Below, in pieces: positions 51,150 through 62,550 of a DNA stretch of 64,000 nt. Numbering within the stretch: position 1 is the first letter of the stretch; every line of letters starts with the position of its first letter. This stretch comes from Adhaeribacter swui (GTDB lineage Bacteria; Bacteroidota; Bacteroidia; Cytophagales; Hymenobacteraceae), in the NCBI RefSeq assembly GCF_014217805.1, contig NZ_CP055156.1:2176585-2240584 (forward strand), written 5' to 3'. The notes below the pieces were generated by a model. It did not search any database. It was not told the DNA's origin and was given only the letters and a program-made list of their open reading frames with translations. Made by a program: the position numbers and the translations under genes.

Positions 51150-52463
51150 TTAATGTATAAACGTTTGAATAATTTGTTCGGCGGCTTTTTTGCCGCTGGC
51201 TAAGGCGGCTTCTACAGTGCCAATAGCTGTCCCTTCGTAGAGCGCTTCGCCGGCAAAATACAAAGTATTGGCTTCTGGAATATTTAAAATTTGCCGGGCT
51301 GTGGTGCCGCCCACGGTAGCATAGGCGTAAGCGCCCCGGGCGAAAGGATCGGCTGCCCAATTAAATACTTGTTGAGCCACCAACTGTTCCCGTAAATATG
51401 CGACTGAAGTATCGAAAAGCAAAGCTAAAGTAGTTAAAGCTTCTGAAAGCAGTTCGGTTGGAGTAGCATTCCGACGTATTTCTGCTTCGCTGCCGGCAAT
51501 CCAACCGGTAAGTACCGGCGCTGGATTAGGGAGCTGTGTCCACCAGGCGGCAATAGCTGAGGCATCGGTAAATAAAAAGGCTAGCTCGGGCATTTTTTGT
51601 GTTACGGCTGCATTGGTTTCATTTTCTTCCCAGAAAGCGCTTTTAAACTCCAGTACTATTTTAATTACCGGCCCAAATCCCAGCGTGGCCAGCGCTTGTT
51701 GCCGCTGGGGCAGTGCTGGCGTAAATTGAATAGAACCTTCGGCTGTGGGTTCGGCCTGGAGTACTCCCAGTGGTACAGTAATTAATACTTTGGGAGCTTG
51801 ATACGTTTTACCGGTGGTGCAGGTTACTTGAACTTGCTTGGGTTGCCAGTTTATTTCTTTTACCGGGGTAGTGGTTACTATAGTTCCGCCGTTGGCTTGT
51901 ACCTGATGGGCCAGTAAATCTATAATCTGGTGATAACCGCCTGTAGGATGGTAAGAGTTAGCGGCGCCATCAGTTTGCCACTCGTCGCGTAAGGCCAAAG
52001 AACTGGTCCGGTTGATATCGGCAGCATCGTACCCTTCGGCAAAGCGGGTAACGCCTTGCCGCAATTCGGCAAATTCATCGCCGGATAGGTATTTTTTTAA
52101 AAATTCGGCAAAGGGCATATCTTCTTCTAGTTCATTTAGCCGTGCGAGCAACTCATCAAAATGCTCGATAAATTCTTCCGATTCTTTTAAGATACCGTCG
52201 AGTATCTGGTAGTTTTTACCAGCCAGTAAATGCAAAGAAACCTGCGCTTCCTGGAATAAAACTTGTGTGAGTGGCAGGTCGCCGTGTACAAACTCGGCCC
52301 CGGCTTCTACGGGTACCGAAAAGTTATTTTCTTGCTGTGTAAAAATGCGGCCGCCCAGCCGGTGGCGGGCTTCCAGTATAGTTACTTTTAAACCTTGCTG
52401 GGTTAACTCCCGGGCGGCCATTAAACCGGCAGCTCCGGCGCCAATAATTAAAACATCTGTCAT
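51150..52463 (-). CDS. Flavin-containing amine oxidase family protein
   Basis: A 437-residue FAD enzyme. The N-terminal dinucleotide motif DVLIIGAGAAGLMAARELTQQGLKVTILEARHRLGGRI is complete and the C-terminal FAD-contact segment is RGAYAYATVGG..ILNIPEANTLYFAGEALYEGTAIGTVEAALASG. The substrate side includes VPVEAGAEFVHGDLPLT and PTGGYHQIIDLLAHQVQ. It oxidises an amine or related substrate to imine with release of H2O2 in the family; the substrate is unknown. The absence of a signal peptide suggests a cytoplasmic enzyme. Confidence 0.92.
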   Translation of the reverse strand: MTDVLIIGAGAAGLMAARELTQQGLKVTILEARHRLGGRIFTQQENNFSVPVEAGAEFVHGDLPLTQVLFQEAQVSLHLLAGKNYQILDGILKESEEFIEHFDELLARLNELEEDMPFAEFLKKYLSGDEFAELRQGVTRFAEGYDAADINRTSSLALRDEWQTDGAANSYHPTGGYHQIIDLLAHQVQANGGTIVTTTPVKEINWQPKQVQVTCTTGKTYQAPKVLITVPLGVLQAEPTAEGSIQFTPALPQRQQALATLGFGPVIKIVLEFKSAFWEENETNAAVTQKMPELAFLFTDASAIAAWWTQLPNPAPVLTGWIAGSEAEIRRNATPTELLSEALTTLALLFDTSVAYLREQLVAQQVFNWAADPFARGAYAYATVGGTTARQILNIPEANTLYFAGEALYEGTAIGTVEAALASGKKAAEQIIQTFIH

Positions 52464-52555
52464 GCACGCGGGTGTTTATTTCCTTACCCGTGTACTGGTA
52501 ATTACCGAAGAGGTTATTTTGTTTTTATAGAATACAAACAAGTAATAAAATTGCT

Positions 52556-52888
52556 TCAACTGGGTTTCTGCCAAACCAGGTTAGTTGGCTCGTAATGTTT
52601 CATTTCCTGAATGTGGGCGTAAAAGGGGCGGACTAAATTAAAAAATTGACCGAACGAAGCACTCTTCCGGAAGCCGTTCAGGTGGTCGTGCAGGGAAGTC
52701 CAGTAAATAGTGAGTAAGTAGTTTTGGGGTTCGTCTACGCCTTTAATCAGTTCGTAGCCTAAACAATAAGGAGCGTTTTGCAGGAGAATACCAGCCTCGG
52801 TATACGCTTGTTCAAAAATAGTTTGCTGCTCAGGAGGTATCGCGTACCGGATAATTTCGACGGAACAATCTTTGGTTATGGCGGTCAT
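52556..52888 (-). CDS. Antibiotic biosynthesis monooxygenase (ABM) domain protein
   Basis: A 110-residue dimeric ferredoxin-like protein. Marks: VEIIRYAIPPEQQTIFEQAYTEAGILLQNAPYCLGYELIKGVDEPQNYLLTIYWTSLHDHLNGFRKSASFGQFFNLVRPFY, with the conserved pattern of ABM strands and the W-x-S-x-x-x-H region. Many such proteins are small oxidases or haem-degrading relatives; none of the haem ligands of IsdG is evident. Follows the amine oxidase on the same strand with a gap of 92 bp. Function unknown. Confidence 0.85.
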   Translation of the reverse strand: MTAITKDCSVEIIRYAIPPEQQTIFEQAYTEAGILLQNAPYCLGYELIKGVDEPQNYLLTIYWTSLHDHLNGFRKSASFGQFFNLVRPFYAHIQEMKHYEPTNLVWQKPS

Positions 52889-52945
52889 ATATATGGTTAA
52901 GATGGTGACTGACTTAAACTTTCCGGTGTTCCAGAAAACTGATTT

Positions 52946-54103
52946 TTAAAAAATCCCCAGAAACTTACGGCGATACATATTCTTTAAATCTTTTTCGAAC
53001 AAGGTGTACGGATCGTGGTAAAATTTTAGAAAATTGGGTACGCTCACCTGCCCTGGGAAAGGTGCATAGTAGTGGGTGGAACTGCGGGTATCGTTACGCC
53101 AAACCAAGACGTAGCTTAAAGGCATCGGGTATGTTCGCATGGTTTTCAGTAAAGTGTTGGTCCACCAGGTAGTATCCGGAATGGATTCTAAGCCGGTTTC
53201 AGTAAAGGCGGCCAGCTTACCTGCTTTTTGGGCGTAGTCGCTGAGTACTTTAAGTTTTATGGCGGCGGTATCGGGGGCATAACGGTTGCGGCCCATATCG
53301 CCGTAATTGTCCATGCCTACCATGTCTACCCATTCGTCGTCGGGGTAACGTTCCAGGTACTGCACTTCGTTGATAAACTTATTGTCCGGCGAAAACGCGT
53401 AAATAAAGTTGTGCACATCCAGGCTATCGCGCAAGTAAGACACCGTGAAACGCCACAGGGCAATAAATTCTTCGCGCGAAGCGTGGGGTTTGCCCCACCA
53501 AAACCAACCGCCATCAAACTCATGGTAAGGCCGGAAAATAATGGGTACCAATTTCCCGTCTTTTCCTCTAACGCTGTGCGCCCATTCGCCCATGCCGCGC
53601 AAAATTTCTTTGTACTGGCCGTGCGCTTCGCCGCCCGGAATAAGGTACTTTACAGCCGGTTTCGACACCGAATCGACCCAGTTAAAACCACCCGGACTCA
53701 CCGGATTAGAAAAATGCCAGGCCGCCGTGACAACGCCGCCCCGGTTGTAAGTATCCACCGCAATTTTACGTACCCGCTCCTTGGCCGCCTGCATTGCTTC
53801 CGGCGACCGGCCCGAAAAACCGCTAAAATCAATGCCAATTACCGCTGGGTGCGAGCCCGTTACAGATTTTACATCCGAACGGTCAGGGTCGCCGTTCCAG
53901 CCGTGGCCATATTCGGTGGCGTGCTGGTGACCAAACAAGGTGTGTTTTTTAGCTACCCGGCGGAGGTTGTGGTATAAAGCCTTTGTTTGGCGCGTAGCTT
54001 TCCGGTCGATGGGTTTATTCCGTTGGGCTTTGGTTGTATGTAAGGCAGCTAAAATTAAAAACAAGGCCAGCAGAAACTTTGTAGACAGTTTAACCTTCAT
54101 CAA
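52946..54103 (-). CDS. GH26 endo-beta-mannanase-like glycoside hydrolase
   Basis: A 385-residue exported enzyme (signal peptide MMKVKLSTKFLLALFLILAALHTTKAQ). GH26 marks: LFGHQHATEYGHGWNG, AVIGIDFSGFSGRSPEAM, VTAAWHFSNPVSPGG, the catalytic acid Glu in IIFRPYHEFDGGWFWWG, and nucleophile Glu in AAFTETGLESIPDTTWWTN. WVDMVGMDNYGDM also fits. Cuts beta-1,4-mannan or related chains in the periplasm or outside. No signal for T9SS export. Start could also be the second Met. Confidence 0.95.
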   Translation of the reverse strand: MMKVKLSTKFLLALFLILAALHTTKAQRNKPIDRKATRQTKALYHNLRRVAKKHTLFGHQHATEYGHGWNGDPDRSDVKSVTGSHPAVIGIDFSGFSGRSPEAMQAAKERVRKIAVDTYNRGGVVTAAWHFSNPVSPGGFNWVDSVSKPAVKYLIPGGEAHGQYKEILRGMGEWAHSVRGKDGKLVPIIFRPYHEFDGGWFWWGKPHASREEFIALWRFTVSYLRDSLDVHNFIYAFSPDNKFINEVQYLERYPDDEWVDMVGMDNYGDMGRNRYAPDTAAIKLKVLSDYAQKAGKLAAFTETGLESIPDTTWWTNTLLKTMRTYPMPLSYVLVWRNDTRSSTHYYAPFPGQVSVPNFLKFYHDPYTLFEKDLKNMYRRKFLGIF

Positions 54104-54342
54104 TCTTGGTTGTCTAATAATAAAACATAGACTTGCTAGTTACAATCTGAAAACAGCAATGCCAAAATGTAAGCGTAATACGTTAAATAAGTACCTGAAA
54201 AGGATAAATAATTATTAGTCTTGCTTTAAAACAAAAATTTAGATCTGGAATAAACGATTAGTTTGTCAATCCAATAAGTGGGTTGAGTAGGCTTTCAGTT
54301 TATAAGAATTTTTTAAAATTATTTTTTCTTAGGCTTATTATC

Positions 54343-54377
54343 CTCTCGCCTTTGGGGGTGTCTCCACCACCAAAACG
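54343..54377 (-). repeat. REP-like hairpin element, diverged copy
   Basis: Minus strand TTGGTGGTGGAGACACCCCCAA with tail AGGCGAGAGG, matching the GGTTkGTGAAGACACmAACC..GGCGTTG core of the other copies. In the gene-free stretch 54104-54631. Confidence 0.55.
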
Positions 54378-54563
54378 GGATAGCTCCACAAAATACTTCT
54401 CCTAAATGCTTCTACCTGATTGTTTAATCATTACATTTTAAAATGCTAAACAGCTTCAGTGTTTGAAAAGGGTAGACTAGTAGTATTTTAAAATTTTAAA
54501 AAATTAATTATTTGCCGTATTCTTAAAATAAAGTAAGAACACGTATTCCTCTTAATAAGGGTT

Positions 54564-54612
54564 ATTCCGGAGGAATCTTATTGGTTATCTATGGAATAGA
54601 TTCCTCCGGAAT
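54564..54612 (-). terminator. Terminator of the second lipase-like gene
   Basis: ATTCCGGAGGAATCT (54564-54578) and AGATTCCTCCGGAAT (54598-54612): 15-bp perfect stem, 19-nt loop, 20 bp after the stop. Its arms belong to the GTCATTCnGGAGGAATC repeat family. Confidence 0.7.
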
Positions 54613-54631
54613 GACAGAATAAGATAGGACT

Positions 54632-55846
54632 TTACTTATTCAGCGACTCAATCCAGGGTAGGGCATCGGCCATCATGGGGGCTATGCTGGTACGGTGCAT
54701 GCCGCCTGGAATTGGAATAAACTCGACGTTGGTAGCGCCGGCGTTTTTAAACCGGTTAAAGGTAGATTCGGAAGTTTGATAAAAAACCGATTCGTCGGCG
54801 GTACCATGGTACAGACGCGTCGGGCTCTTGGGTACCCAATCCAGGAAACTATTATCGGTTAACGCTTTTTTAAGAACAGTTTCGCCGGCTGGGTTGGCTA
54901 AGTTAGTGTAGAAAGTAGGATTAAACAAAGCGGCTGGGCTAGTAGTTAAGCCTTGGTTAATGGCGTCAATATCTTTGGTTCCGTCTAATAAAGCTGGAAT
55001 ATTAGCAGCGTAAGGCTCCTGAAAAAAGTCGGTTAATGGGCGTTTCCAGTCGTAGGTGGTATTATACGCCTGTATGATAAAAGCCAGGAAAGCCGGGTTG
55101 GCGTAAGTGGTAGTGCTGGCTATGCCGGATAACATACCGGTTAGATCGTAACCACCAGCACCAGCCGCAGCGGCCGTTATAGTTAAATCATGGTCGGGGT
55201 TGGTTTCTATTTCTTTCTGAGCGGCCATGGTTACGTAACCGCCTTCGGAGTAGCCTACTAAAAATAAGTTATTATTGGTGGCAATGTTTTGGTTTTTTAA
55301 ATAATACTTGGCGGCCTTTAACATATCCACCACCGAAAGGGCCGATAGTTTCTGGTCGTAGTACGGGTGAAAGATTTCTTTAGAGATGCCGTAACCAATA
55401 AAATCCGGAATCAAGGTAACGTAACCAGCCGCAGCAAACAACTCAAAACCCGTAAAGCTGGCCGGAAAGTTAGAAGGCGCGTCGGTATCTTTAAACATGG
55501 TACCGTGTTGCGCGCTCAGCAAGGCCGGCGGTGTGGGCGTGTTCTGCGGAATGGCCAGCAACCCGGATACATTAATCAAATTATCGCGGTAGGTGGTTTT
55601 GTAGGTAAAGCGGTAAAAAGCAACATCGTACTTAATGAGTTGGGCAAACTGACCATAACCCGAAGTTGCGGCTAAACCTTGTAACACAATTTTAGGGACC
55701 GTACTTTTTACCTCAGCCGATACAAAAAGCTCACTCCCATCCGGCTTTGGATCTACCTTATCGCCCGAGTCATCGGATTCGCAACCAAACAAAACTAAAA
55801 CCTGCAGCAAAAGCCACCAACTGGCAATTTTTGTATATTTCTTCAT
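54632..55846 (-). CDS. Secretory-lipase-like alpha/beta hydrolase lipoprotein, copy 2
   Basis: A 404-residue homologue of the 41398-42618 gene, on the other strand. Leader WWLLLQVLVLFGCESD gives lipobox LFGC. Corresponding features: SAQHGTMFKDTDAPSNFP, ELFAAAGYVTLIPDFIGYG, nucleophile elbow GYSEGGYVTMAAQKEIE, SPTRLYHGTADESVFYQTSE and PIPGGMHRTS. The core aligns along most of its length and only the N-terminal tail differs. Likely a duplicated envelope esterase. The two copies are 12 kb apart and lie in different neighbourhoods. Confidence 0.88.
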   Translation of the reverse strand: MKKYTKIASWWLLLQVLVLFGCESDDSGDKVDPKPDGSELFVSAEVKSTVPKIVLQGLAATSGYGQFAQLIKYDVAFYRFTYKTTYRDNLINVSGLLAIPQNTPTPPALLSAQHGTMFKDTDAPSNFPASFTGFELFAAAGYVTLIPDFIGYGISKEIFHPYYDQKLSALSVVDMLKAAKYYLKNQNIATNNNLFLVGYSEGGYVTMAAQKEIETNPDHDLTITAAAAGAGGYDLTGMLSGIASTTTYANPAFLAFIIQAYNTTYDWKRPLTDFFQEPYAANIPALLDGTKDIDAINQGLTTSPAALFNPTFYTNLANPAGETVLKKALTDNSFLDWVPKSPTRLYHGTADESVFYQTSESTFNRFKNAGATNVEFIPIPGGMHRTSIAPMMADALPWIESLNK

Positions 55847-56034
55847 GAATTTTAAAGGGTAAAATAACTCAGAGAATAGGTAAGTTGCTTGTTTGCAAGC
55901 CTTTTAGCAAACATAGAACATTTATCGCAAAGAACAAGAAGAGTTACGGCGTAAATAATAGTTTGGCATCAACAGATTTTTAAATTTTTGCTTTTCTGAG
56001 TAAATCTGCTGGATTGGTATTGGTAGGTCTAACA

Positions 56035-56072
56035 AAAAAGCGGCTCGTAATCTACGTTAAGAGCCGCTTTTT
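56035..56072 (-). terminator. Terminator of the ammonium transporter gene
   Basis: AAAAAGCGGCTC (56035-56046) and GAGCCGCTTTTT (56061-56072), 12-bp perfect stem, 58 bp after the stop. Confidence 0.9.
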
Positions 56073-56129
56073 AAAATTTTAGAATTGTGCAGTAATTAAT
56101 CTGCTAGTTAATTTGGTGCTATTTTACAG

Positions 56130-57464
56130 TTATACGCTAGCTAGTACTTGCTCGCCGTGCTGGGTTAAATCCAAGCCGGCAATTTCTTCTTCGCGGGTAA
56201 CCCCCAGCGGCGAAATTAAATCGGTAATTTTTAAAAGAATTAACGAACCGACAAACGAAAATCCGATTACAATACCTAAGGCAGCCAGGTGCATTAAAAA
56301 CAGCTTGGTTTCGCCGTATAATAAACCATTACCGGTAGTATTGGCTGGGTTAATGGCCTGATGGGCAAAAACGCCCGTTAAAAGCGTGCCCACAATAGCG
56401 CCTACCCCGTGGCACGGAAAAACATCTAAAGTATCGTCGATAGACGATTTGGTGCGCCAGGCTACTACGGTATTGCTAATGATGCTGGCCGCCGTACCAA
56501 TAAAAATGCTGTTCGGAATAGTTACAAAACCAGCCGCCGGTGTAATTGCCACCAATCCTACTACCGAGCCAATGCAAAAACCCATAGCCGAAGGCTTTTT
56601 ACCTTTCACGGCATCAAACAAAATCCAGGCAATACCCGCCGAAGCTGCCGCGGTGTTAGTGGTAGCCAGTGCAATTGCCGCCAGAATGTTAGCGCCTACT
56701 GCCGAACCCGCGTTAAAGCCAAACCAGCCAAACCACAACAAACCAGTACCAATTAATACGTAAGGTATGTTAGCCGGAGTAGTATGCATCTGGCCGGTTT
56801 TACGTTGGCCTAAGTATAAAGCCGCTGCTAAGGCGGCACAACCCGCCGAAATATGCACTACCGTGCCACCAGCAAAGTCCAACACTCCCATTTTAAACAA
56901 AATGCCATCGGGGTGCCAGGTCCAGTGCGCAATAGGGGCGTAGATAAACATGCTGAACAAACAAACGAACAATATGTAAGAAGTAAACTTAATGCGTTCT
57001 GAGAAAGAACCGGTAATTAAAGCCGGCGCAATAACCGCAAACTTTAGCTGAAAAAAAGCAAACAATACCAGCGGAATAGTGCTGGCCAAGGTCCAGGGTT
57101 TGCTTTCTAAGATGCCACGGAACATAAAGTACGTCCGCGGGTCGCCGATTAAACCGCCAATGGAATCGCCGAAAGCCAGACTAAAGCCTACCACTACCCA
57201 CAGAATACTGATAATACCCATGCAAATAAAACTTTGCAGCATGGTCGAGATCATGTTCTTGGCACTTACCATGCCCCCATAAAAAAGGGCAAGTCCGGGT
57301 GTCATGAGTAAAACCAAACCGGCCGCGCCCAGCATCCAGGCTACGTCACCCGCTACAATTCCATCCGTCGACATAGGTTTTGTGGGTATATCGGCTAAAA
57401 ACACCCCCAAAATACTGATGGTAACTAAAATTAAGAAGGGAATAATGGATAACCGTTCTTTCAC
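56130..57464 (-). CDS. amt: Ammonium transporter
   Basis: A 444-residue membrane protein of the Amt/MEP/Rh family with about 11 helices. Family marks: WMLGAAGLVLLMTPGLALFYGG, APIAHWTWHPDGILFKMGVLDFAGGTVVHISAG (first pore His and ammonium-binding Trp region), WFGFNAGSAVGANILAAIALATT and DVFPCHGVGAIVGTLLTGVFA (second pore His). It conducts ammonium across the inner membrane. The P-II regulator gene glnK, commonly beside amt, is not visible here. The 564-bp region 57465-58028 up to gyrB is AT-rich with a diverged TAACTTTA box at 57989-57996 and nothing firmer. Confidence 0.96.
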   Translation of the reverse strand: MKERLSIIPFLILVTISILGVFLADIPTKPMSTDGIVAGDVAWMLGAAGLVLLMTPGLALFYGGMVSAKNMISTMLQSFICMGIISILWVVVGFSLAFGDSIGGLIGDPRTYFMFRGILESKPWTLASTIPLVLFAFFQLKFAVIAPALITGSFSERIKFTSYILFVCLFSMFIYAPIAHWTWHPDGILFKMGVLDFAGGTVVHISAGCAALAAALYLGQRKTGQMHTTPANIPYVLIGTGLLWFGWFGFNAGSAVGANILAAIALATTNTAAASAGIAWILFDAVKGKKPSAMGFCIGSVVGLVAITPAAGFVTIPNSIFIGTAASIISNTVVAWRTKSSIDDTLDVFPCHGVGAIVGTLLTGVFAHQAINPANTTGNGLLYGETKLFLMHLAALGIVIGFSFVGSLILLKITDLISPLGVTREEEIAGLDLTQHGEQVLASV

Positions 57465-58019
57465 GAGAGTAAAAATTTAAAAATCCTTTAATTTTTTATG
57501 GTATCACGAAGTATTTATGCAAATGTTTTATAAATATCTGTAAAAAGAAAGACCTAAGTAAATATTTTGTGTAAAAATTTTAAAAAGCACTTCAAAATAC
57601 ATGGTGCAAGGGCGTATTTTGATTAAAATTGATGATACAGGGCTGATTTGACGGGACGTTTTGCAGATTTTAGGTTAGATTTTGCCTGAGCCAGCTTATA
57701 AGATGTGGTTGGTAAGTGTTGTACAGAAGCTCTATGGTAAAATTGGCATTGAGCCTTACAAGTAAAATTTAATTTTAAGCAGAAAGTAACTGGGAATTTG
57801 GGGTAAATATGGTGCGCCAGGAAGCAGGCAGGCAGTAATAAGCCTTTGTTACAATTATTTTAAGAGAATTAAGTGTTTATAAATTAATAGCTTGGTTTAT
57901 ATAAATTTTTTTAAAAAAATATTTGTTATATTATCAAAGTTATAGATAGAGGTTGTATTTAATTCTGGTAAAAGATAAATAAAAAAGGTAACTTTACCGA
58001 TTAAGCACAGACTGCATAA

Positions 58020-59984
<1,965 letters not shown>

Positions 59985-60015
59985 CAAGCTTATATTAAGG
60001 CAAAATTAAATCTTT

Positions 60016-60043
60016 AAAAAAGCTTGCTCCGGCAAGCTTTTTT
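60016..60043 (+). terminator. gyrB terminator
   Basis: AAAAAAGCTTGC (60016-60027), TCCG loop, GCAAGCTTTTTT (60032-60043), 31 bp after the stop. Confidence 0.9.
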
Positions 60044-60180
60044 GTTTTTTATTTTACCCGATTTTTTTAAATAAATTCGTAATTAGCACGTTCAAAACAG
60101 CACAAACCCGCCGGCTTTTTAAAGCGTATCTTGTTTATAGAACACGCTAATAAGGCAGACATATACTTGTTGAATCAGCA

Positions 60181-62460
60181 ATGAATCCGAATAAAGTTTC
60201 CGACCAAATCCGTAAAAGTAAATACATTAGCCGCGATTTAAGCTGGCTACGGTTTAATTACCGGGTGCTCGACCAGGTAAAAGATGCTTCCAAAAGCATT
60301 TTCGACCGGCTCAAGTTTTTGGCGATTACATCTTCTAACCTCGATGAGTTTTTCATGATCCGGGTAGGGAGCTTGTATAACTACATCGATTACGGCAAAG
60401 AGCGGGTAGATTATTCGGGTTTACGGGAGCTACCTTTCCGGAAAAAGCTGTTTGAGTTTGCGCACCGGTTCGTAAACGATGCGTACTTTACCTACAACAA
60501 CGAGTTAGTGCCGCTTTTCAACAAAAACGGTTTCGATATTTGCAAAATTGATAGTTTAACGGAAGTAGAGCAAAAAAAAGTAGACCGGTATTTTAAAGAT
60601 ACCATTTACCCTTTGCTCACCCCCATGATGTACGACAACTACCATGGGTTTCCGTTGCTCATGAACCAGATTCTTATTTTTGGCGTGGTTACCAAAACCA
60701 ACGACGAAAATAAGCTGCAGCAACGCCTTACGTTTGTACAAATTCCGCAGAATTTGGCCCGCTTTTTTGAAATCCAGCGCAAAGACAAAATCATATTTGT
60801 GCCCATCGAGGAAATTATTCGCTGGCGCATTGGTAAGCTATTCCGAAACGTAGAAATTGTTTCCATCGACCTTTTCCGGATTACCCGTAACGGCGATTTT
60901 ACCCTTGAAGAAAGCGATGATATTGATGCGGACTTTATTCAGGAAATAAAATTAAAATTAAAAACCCGGAAAAAAGGCCGGGTAGTGCGGCTGGAAATTG
61001 AAAAAAATCCGTCGCCGTACATGATGAAGGTTTTAAAGGAACGCTGGGCCATTGATAACAGCAACATTTTTACCCTGAACAACCTCGTAGACCTGAAAGG
61101 CTTATGGCAAATTATTAAACACAATCAATTCCGGGATAAGCTTTTCCGGCAACCTTCGCCGGTGTCGCCTTTTTCGTTACCCGTAGAGGAAGTAAACGAA
61201 GACTTATTCGATTATTTAAAAGACCACGATGTGCTGCTGCACCATCCGTACAACAGCATTGAGCCCGTGGTAAGCCTCCTGGAAAAAGCGGCCGAAGACC
61301 CGTACGTATTGGGAATTAAGCAAACCATTTACCGATTAGCCGATCAGTCGCGGGTATCGGCGGCTTTACTTAAAGCTGCTGAAAACGGGAAAAACGTGTC
61401 GGTGTTGTTTGAAGTAAAAGCCCGTTTCGACGAAGAACGAAACATTAAAGAAGGCGAACGGCTGGAAAAAGCCGGGTGCTTTGTTATCTATGGGGTGAGT
61501 AAATACAAAACGCACACCAAAATGATGATGATCATCCGGAAAGAAGGGGAGAAGGTAACGCGGTACGTGCACATTGGCAGCGGTAATTACAACGAACAAA
61601 CCAGCAAGTTGTACACCGATATTAGTTTGCTAACTACCAACGAAACCTACGCCCACGATGTGTCGGAATTTTTTAACGTTATTACGGGCCATTCTTTACC
61701 CAACGATTACGAATACCTGATTACTGCTCCCAAGGATATGCGCCTGCAAATAGCCGAACTTATCCGGTCGGAAGCGCGCAATGCCCGCCGCGGTTTGCCG
61801 AGTGGTATTGTGATGAAAATGAACTCGCTGGAGGATAAAGAAATTATTGATGAATTGTACCGGGCATCCAAAGCAGGTGTGCCGATAAAGTTAATTGTGC
61901 GGGGCATTTGCTGTTTGCGGCCGGGCCGGAAATCGCTGAGCGAAAATATTTCGGTTTCGTCGATTGTGGGTGAGTACCTGGAGCATACCCGGTTATTTTA
62001 CTTCCATAATAACAACGAGCCCAAAGTTTTTGGCGGCAGCGCCGACATGATGGTGCGCAGTTTCGATCGCCGCATTGAAGCTTTGTTTTTAATCGTAGAT
62101 GAACAACTCAAAAAAGAAGCGATTACAATTTTAAAATATAATTTAAAAGACAACAAAAACACTTACGTGATGCGCGAAGATGGGGCCTACATTAAAAAAC
62201 AGGAACCCGGAGATACCTTTAACCTGCACCAGGAGTTTTATAAGCTAACCCCTGAAAAATTAGAAGATAGCGTATCGTTGCACCAGTACTTGCAGCAGAA
62301 AACCGTTATTCCGGCTTATCCCCGAGCCGCTGATGGCAAAAACATTTCTCACGCAGATGATATCACAGACGAAGGCTCAGAGCCAGATGATGAAGTAGAC
62401 TTAACCGACGAAGAACTGGAGGCCGTTTCTAACCCAGAGCCGGAAGCCGGGTTAGAGTAA
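60181..62460 (+). CDS. ppk1: Polyphosphate kinase 1
   Basis: A 759-residue enzyme polymerising the gamma-phosphate of ATP into polyphosphate. N-terminal domain (SKYISRDLSWLRFNYRVLDQ, LKFLAITSSNLDEFFMIRVGSL), head and two phospholipase-D-like catalytic domains. Catalytic His in YKTHTKMMMIIRKEG and second His-containing VHIGSGNYNEQTSKLYTDISLLTTN; FFNVITGHSLPNDYEYL and ETRSL-type Arg/Asp region follow, with a C-terminal acidic tail (DDITDEGSEPDDEVDLTDEE) not common in the family. It converges on ppx at 62530, so synthesis and breakdown genes are adjacent. Full length. Confidence 0.97.
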   Translation: MNPNKVSDQIRKSKYISRDLSWLRFNYRVLDQVKDASKSIFDRLKFLAITSSNLDEFFMIRVGSLYNYIDYGKERVDYSGLRELPFRKKLFEFAHRFVNDAYFTYNNELVPLFNKNGFDICKIDSLTEVEQKKVDRYFKDTIYPLLTPMMYDNYHGFPLLMNQILIFGVVTKTNDENKLQQRLTFVQIPQNLARFFEIQRKDKIIFVPIEEIIRWRIGKLFRNVEIVSIDLFRITRNGDFTLEESDDIDADFIQEIKLKLKTRKKGRVVRLEIEKNPSPYMMKVLKERWAIDNSNIFTLNNLVDLKGLWQIIKHNQFRDKLFRQPSPVSPFSLPVEEVNEDLFDYLKDHDVLLHHPYNSIEPVVSLLEKAAEDPYVLGIKQTIYRLADQSRVSAALLKAAENGKNVSVLFEVKARFDEERNIKEGERLEKAGCFVIYGVSKYKTHTKMMMIIRKEGEKVTRYVHIGSGNYNEQTSKLYTDISLLTTNETYAHDVSEFFNVITGHSLPNDYEYLITAPKDMRLQIAELIRSEARNARRGLPSGIVMKMNSLEDKEIIDELYRASKAGVPIKLIVRGICCLRPGRKSLSENISVSSIVGEYLEHTRLFYFHNNNEPKVFGGSADMMVRSFDRRIEALFLIVDEQLKKEAITILKYNLKDNKNTYVMREDGAYIKKQEPGDTFNLHQEFYKLTPEKLEDSVSLHQYLQQKTVIPAYPRAADGKNISHADDITDEGSEPDDEVDLTDEELEAVSNPEPEAGLE

Positions 62461-62515
62461 GTTATTTATTATTTTTTAAATTTTTACATTTCGGAATAAC
62501 TCATCTACCATAATG

Positions 62516-62550
62516 GCCGAAGTAAATCCTTAAATGGGAGTTACTTCGGC
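62516..62550. terminator. Inverted repeat between ppk1 and ppx
   Basis: GCCGAAGTAA (62516-62525) pairs with TTACTTCGGC (62541-62550). The ppx stop codon (62530-62532) lies in its loop and one arm is coding, so it may end both convergent transcripts. Confidence 0.55.

Noticed and set aside
53228-53977. Plus-strand frame of 249 residues
   Set aside because: Lies entirely antisense to the GH26 gene whose motifs are complete; a shadow frame.
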